Below, piece after piece: positions 61,301 to 64,000 of a stretch of DNA of 64,000 nt. Within the stretch, counting starts at the first letter, position 1; every line of letters begins with the position of its first letter. The translations under genes and the position numbers were made by a program. The notes beneath the pieces were generated by a model, which saw nothing but the letters and a program-made list of their open reading frames with translations, made no database searches and was not told where the DNA came from. The DNA comes from Bagarius yarrelli (Eukaryota > Chordata > Actinopteri > Siluriformes > Sisoridae): the NCBI GenBank assembly GCA_005784505.1, contig VCAZ01000001.1, positions 6,593,597 through 6,657,596 on the forward strand. The letters run 5' to 3'.

Positions 61301-63152
61301 TTTAACCAGTCATGTTTAACTCAAGTTTATAAGTTCATTATTATAAGTTTATTATTATGTTTATTATATCAATCACTGAATCAGAATTTATGAAAATTAA
61401 ACTGGTAAATTGAATTATTTGTGACTGTTTTACACAATTATTATTTATGTGTGTAAACACAGGTAATAAATCCTTCTGTTTTTATGTAAGGCATTGACTT
61501 CAGTGTACGGAATGTAAAACTGGGGGACAGTCATGTGGCTTTACAGTTGTGGGACACTGCAGGACAAGAGAGGTAAGTTTTTTTTCTGACTTACTTCCAA
61601 AATAACTTCCTTCAATGCAGTGTTTTCCACAATATCAATTTCTAACTCGATTATTTTTAAACTTGGCACCGGACCTTTAAACTCATTTGTCTTCTGTAAG
61701 CATCCACGTAATCTGTAGGAATCCACGCCTCTTGACGGTTTTAATAAGCTTTACTTTTCTGGAAAGGTCGTTTATTAAATGCTGGTTTGCAGCTTTGGGG
61801 ATTCACTCATTTTGCAAAAGAAGCATGGTGGGCCTGCTATGCAGTCAGTGTTTCCCTATTTCTTTAAAGATCACGCTTTGTGCACAGGGCCTTTGTCATG
61901 CTGGAACAAAGTTTGGGCCCCTTTAGCTAGGAAAATCTTAATACAACAGCACACAAGGCAATCGGTACAGTTGTGTGATTTCAGCGATGTGACAATAGTT
62001 TGGAGAAGAGCTACATATGGGTTTCATTGGCAGGTGTTTAAAACATGGCCACATACAGTGGTTGACTGTTGTGTATTATTTTTAGACATCTATACATTAG
62101 CTAGCATGTTTCATTCATTGATGAACCTAAATAAGCAAACCAGCAAATAACCCACTACAAGTTTACATAAAGGCCTGAAGTAAATTTATGTAATTAATAC
62201 CACTCCGAGGATCACCCTAGCAGCCTTTCAACACACTTAGTACTGTCTGACTTTGTTTTATAGTTATAACAGTGTAATAACGTATATATAATCAAATTCA
62301 CCATAAAAAAATAGGACTTTTTGTTTAAGTACAATTCTCTGGTGGCTGAAATGGGGCAATGGTGGCTTAAACAAGGCAGTGGTGGCTCAAATGGTTAAGG
62401 CGCTGAATTGTTAATTGGAAGACCTGGGTTCAAGCCCCACCACTGCCAGTCAGCAAGACCCTTAAAACCCTTCCTGCTCCAGGGGTGTTGTATTATAGCT
62501 GACCCTGCACCCTGACCCCAACTTTCTAAAATGGGATATGCAAAGAAACTAATTTCACTGTGCTATAAAAAAGTATGTGACAAATAAATACATTTACATT
62601 TTGAATAGAATTTGAATAGTTTTTGTTTTTTACTAATAGCTAGCAATTAATAATACTAAACACTGTATTCCTCGAAGGACAGCAGTTTGAATAAAGTAAT
62701 ATATAAACACTTTGTTCCGGTTAATGATTTATTAGAACAATATAGAGAAACAGTTTGTCTTTGTTTGTCTGCAGATTTCAAAGCATCACCAAGCAGTTTT
62801 TTCGCAAGGCTGATGGAATAGTGGTGACCTACGACATCACGCTGCGTGACAGCTTTAAATCTGTACGCTCCTGGCTAGTGAGCATACAAGAAGCTGTTGG
62901 GGGCCCAGTTCCCATCATGATTCTGGGCAATAAATCAGACAGGGAGAGTATGAGACAGGTGGCAACTGAGGAAGGGGAAAAGCTTGCTATGGTAAGGCAT
63001 CAAAAACTTAAAATACTAAATATTAGTTTAAATTCCATCGCGGTAATCATCGAAATGTTTCATCATGTCTACCAGGAAGCACAATTGCTATTCTACGAGT
63101 GCAGTGCTTATTCAGGCTACAATGTGCTAGAGGCCATGGTACACCTAGCCAG
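52364..63152 (+). CDS. cracr2a: CRACR2A long form (EF-hand, coiled coil, Rab GTPase), last exon off window
   Basis: Fifteen coding exons: 52364-52531 (acceptor at 52361), 53200-53311, 53423-53588, 53675-53821, 55601-55691, 55842-55922, 56582-56769, 57266-57337, 57418-57457, 57541-57632, 58438-58627, 60056-60194, 61491-61572, 62775-62991 and 63076-63152. All phases agree, giving 620 codons plus 2 nt. EF-hand loops: D43-D54 (degenerate, Asp at position 12) and D77-E88 (canonical). A coiled coil runs from about 180 to 385 (QQLYEEMEQQIKKEKSRLSH). The Rab domain starts near residue 460: GDSSVGKT 469-476, DTAGQE 517-522, GNKSD 574-578, ECSAY 603-607. Family knowledge: the short form tunes STIM1/ORAI1 calcium entry; the long form (Rab46) is a calcium-sensing, prenylated trafficking GTPase. 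The final exon with the CC motif lies past 64000. Coiled-coil sequence and FYECSAYSG favour CRACR2A over RASEF. Confidence 0.93.
52645..53058 (+). mobile_element. Nonautonomous Tc1-type MITE
   Basis: The left end AGTATTGGGACACCTGACCA and the right end GGTGTCCACAAACTTTTGGC form inverted termini (GACACCTGACCA-type and its partner). Internal blocks are shared with copies at 7.7, 0.9 and 61.8 kb. In cracr2a intron 1. Confidence 0.75.
54053..54225. mobile_element. Palindromic MITE (same family as 57.0 kb)
   Basis: GTCCTGCAGAGTTTAGCTCC faces its reverse complement GGAGCTAAACTCTGCAGGAC at about 54172-54191. The interior AACTAATCAAGATCCTGCTA matches the 57.0-kb copy reversed. Confidence 0.8.
54495..54865 (-). 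repeat. Family C SINE-like element, complete
   Basis: Reverse copy from the ATTC-rich 3' end to the tRNA-like head CTAAGCCACAGTGCTGCCCT. Contains GATCTGCTGGAGTCTATCCC, CACCCTGGACAGTTCGCCAG and GGAAACCGGAGTACCCGGAT. The most complete copy of this family here. Confidence 0.85.
56098..56318 (-). repeat. tRNA-headed SINE, family B
   Basis: Reverse copy: tail TTATTTGTCACATAGACGCT, body AGGGCGCAGGGTCAGCTATG, head ACCTTAACCATTTGAGCCAC. In cracr2a intron 6. Confidence 0.75.
56999..57192. mobile_element. Palindromic MITE with about 55-bp inverted termini
   Basis: CAGGGGTGGGCTATCTCGGT at the left and ACCGAGATTTCCCACCCCTG at the right. The inner arms GCAGAGTTTAGCTCCAAC and GTTGGAGCTAAACTCTGC also pair. 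In cracr2a intron 7. Confidence 0.9.
57740..58250. mobile_element. Dispersed repeat, paralog of 43.42-43.97 kb
   Basis: TGTGTAAGCAGGAAAAAAGA, TATGTGGAAATAAATTGGAT, TTTTTCTCCTCCTAAAGAAA and CATTTCGTCTTGGTCC appear in the same order as at 43.4 kb. An (AT)n tract lies at 57980-58007. In cracr2a intron 10; open frames over it are not exons. Confidence 0.65.
58980..59165. mobile_element. MITE-like terminus block
   Basis: GGGCTCTGTCTGAAATTGCA then TACCTCCATACTATACAGTA is typical of a fish hAT-like MITE end. The opposite terminus is not clearly present, so the boundary is uncertain. In cracr2a intron 11. Confidence 0.4.
60333..60834. mobile_element. MITE with terminal inverted repeats, about 500 bp
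   Basis: The left end TGGCCCAGTCCCAATATCCA and the right end GGTATTGGGACAGGGCCA are inverted repeats. No transposase is present. It occupies part of cracr2a intron 12, between the P-loop exon and the DTAGQE exon. Confidence 0.75.
61750..62045 (+). mobile_element. Nonautonomous Tc1-type MITE, right part
   Basis: TTGTGCACAGGGCCTTTGTC, TGGAACAAAGTTTGGGCCCC, ACAGCACACAAGGCAATCGG and AGAGCTACATATGGGTTTCA follow the order of this common fish element. The left terminus is lost. In cracr2a intron 13. Confidence 0.6.
62360..62605 (+). repeat. tRNA-headed SINE, family B, complete
   Basis: GGCAGTGGTGGCTCAAATGG, B box GGGTTCAAGCCCCACCACTG, GCTGACCCTGCACCCTGACC, GGGATATGCAAAGAAACTAA, tail GTATGTGACAAATAAATACA. 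In cracr2a intron 13, about 170 bp before the exon at 62775. Confidence 0.88.
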
Positions 63153-63274
63153 GTAAAATGAACCACAAAACACATTCCTACTCATCACAAAGAATATCAC
63201 AGCACTGTTAATTTGGCTAATTTATCTCTGATTGGTCTAAATGAGTTTAGTCTTGTATATGTTATGGTTTCTAT

Positions 63275-63768
63275 TAGGGCTGCACAATATTGAGGATAAA
63301 TGCGATATGCAATAGCATGCTAAATATTGCGATATTTGATATGCGGTAAGATATTTAAAAAAAATTATAGAACCAACATAAGTTTTTTTTAAATACATTC
63401 ACCTGTGTTTAAAGATTTTTCTGGCGAGCAGAGCTAATACGCAATTTGCGCTTGGTTTTGCAGTGACTTTTTTAAGTGTTTCCCCTTTATCTAAATAGAA
63501 CTTCAGTCTGCATGTGGTCGTCACTTTTAAAAGCCAAATACTGCCTCTTTGTTTTGGCACTAAATTCTGGGCTGCAAATGCCTCAGGCTGACTCATTTTA
63601 TCATTTTAAGTGGTTATGAAACTTTGTGGCTTGTTGTTGTTCTTGCGTCAAAGCTCGTGCTCGCATATTCCATCATCCGCGTGCCAGATATTTTACTATA
63701 TAAATTTTTAAGTGTTAAATTGCTTATTGTGATATTCAGATAATTTTGATATATTGTCCAACCCTACC
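63275..63768. mobile_element. hAT-like MITE, about 490 bp
   Basis: The left TAGGGCTGCACAATATTGAG and the right GATATATTGTCCAACCCTAC are inverted termini; the interior has GCGATATTTGATATGCGGTA and TTGTGATATTCAG. It lies in the last visible intron of cracr2a. The remaining 230 bp to the window end show no exon. Confidence 0.75.
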
Positions 63769-64000
63769 GTGCAGTTTCTATAAACTTTTATGTTGGATGC
63801 TCCATAATAATCTAGGAGTAATAATCAAAGAATTGTTGTTAAATAAAGAAGAAGAAAGAATAATTGATATAATAATTGACCCAGGTTCGATTCCGGCTCT
63901 GGTCCTTTCCGATGCAGATATGTTATATAGGTAATTATATAGGTAAAGCAATTACTTATTAAAAAAAAATAAATAAAAGAATTTAACACCAAAAATAATT

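Noticed and set aside
8961..62605. tRNA genes suggested by B-box-like GGTTCGATTCCC words
   Set aside because: Each lies in the head of a SINE with the same body; acceptor stems and cloverleafs are not intact.
60056..63152. RASEF as the identity of the EF-hand/Rab gene
   Set aside because: The coiled coil (NGEIQQLYEEMEQQIK) and FYECSAYSG fit CRACR2A better than RASEF.
1..64000. CRISPR arrays, operons or bacterial-type systems
   Set aside because: The genes are spliced vertebrate genes; direct repeats found are microsatellites or interspersed elements.

Overview
The window is nuclear DNA from a ray-finned (teleost) fish. The evidence is spliced vertebrate genes with GT/AG introns, fish-type Tc1 transposons, many tRNA-headed SINEs and palindromic MITEs, and abundant microsatellites. 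The commonest SINE resembles repeats I recall from catfish, so an otophysan or siluriform fish is plausible, but this is not proven.

Five protein-coding genes can be reconstructed exon by exon, with splice phases that agree throughout. (1) The 3' end of syt3 (+, 1-3026) encodes most of the C2B domain and the C-terminus. (2) tmtc2 (-, 17589-30990, 12 exons, 849 aa) encodes an ER membrane protein with TPR repeats. (3) mettl25 (-, 38876-46558, 12 exons, 611 aa) encodes a putative methyltransferase. (4) ccdc59/TAP26 (+, 46945-50082, 4 exons, 250 aa) is divergent from mettl25 across a 386-bp intergenic promoter that holds a perfect palindromic CRE. (5) cracr2a (+, coding from 52364, 15 exons, at least 620 aa) is the long EF-hand/coiled-coil/Rab form; its last exon lies beyond the right edge. 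syt3 and tmtc2 are convergent, and tmtc2 and mettl25 are head-to-tail on the minus strand. The block tmtc2-mettl25-ccdc59 matches the known order in tetrapods, whereas syt3 and cracr2a lie elsewhere in human, so their placement here is a fish arrangement.

The rest is repeat-rich spacer and intron: 3.0-17.6 kb (syt3/tmtc2 spacer), 24.3-30.9 kb (tmtc2 intron 1), 31.3-38.9 kb (tmtc2/mettl25 spacer), 50.3-52.3 kb (ccdc59/cracr2a spacer) and the cracr2a introns. I recognise three Tc1-like transposons, two eroded LINE reverse-transcriptase pieces, one antisense LINE-like insert with 16-bp target-site duplications, at least three SINE-like families, and several MITE families, some nested.

I found no new gene system. 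The points most worth a second look are a GC-AG intron in mettl25 confirmed by reading frame, a 30-nt micro-exon in the same gene, the CRE-bearing bidirectional promoter, a 224-bp tandem duplication, and dated nested repeat insertions.
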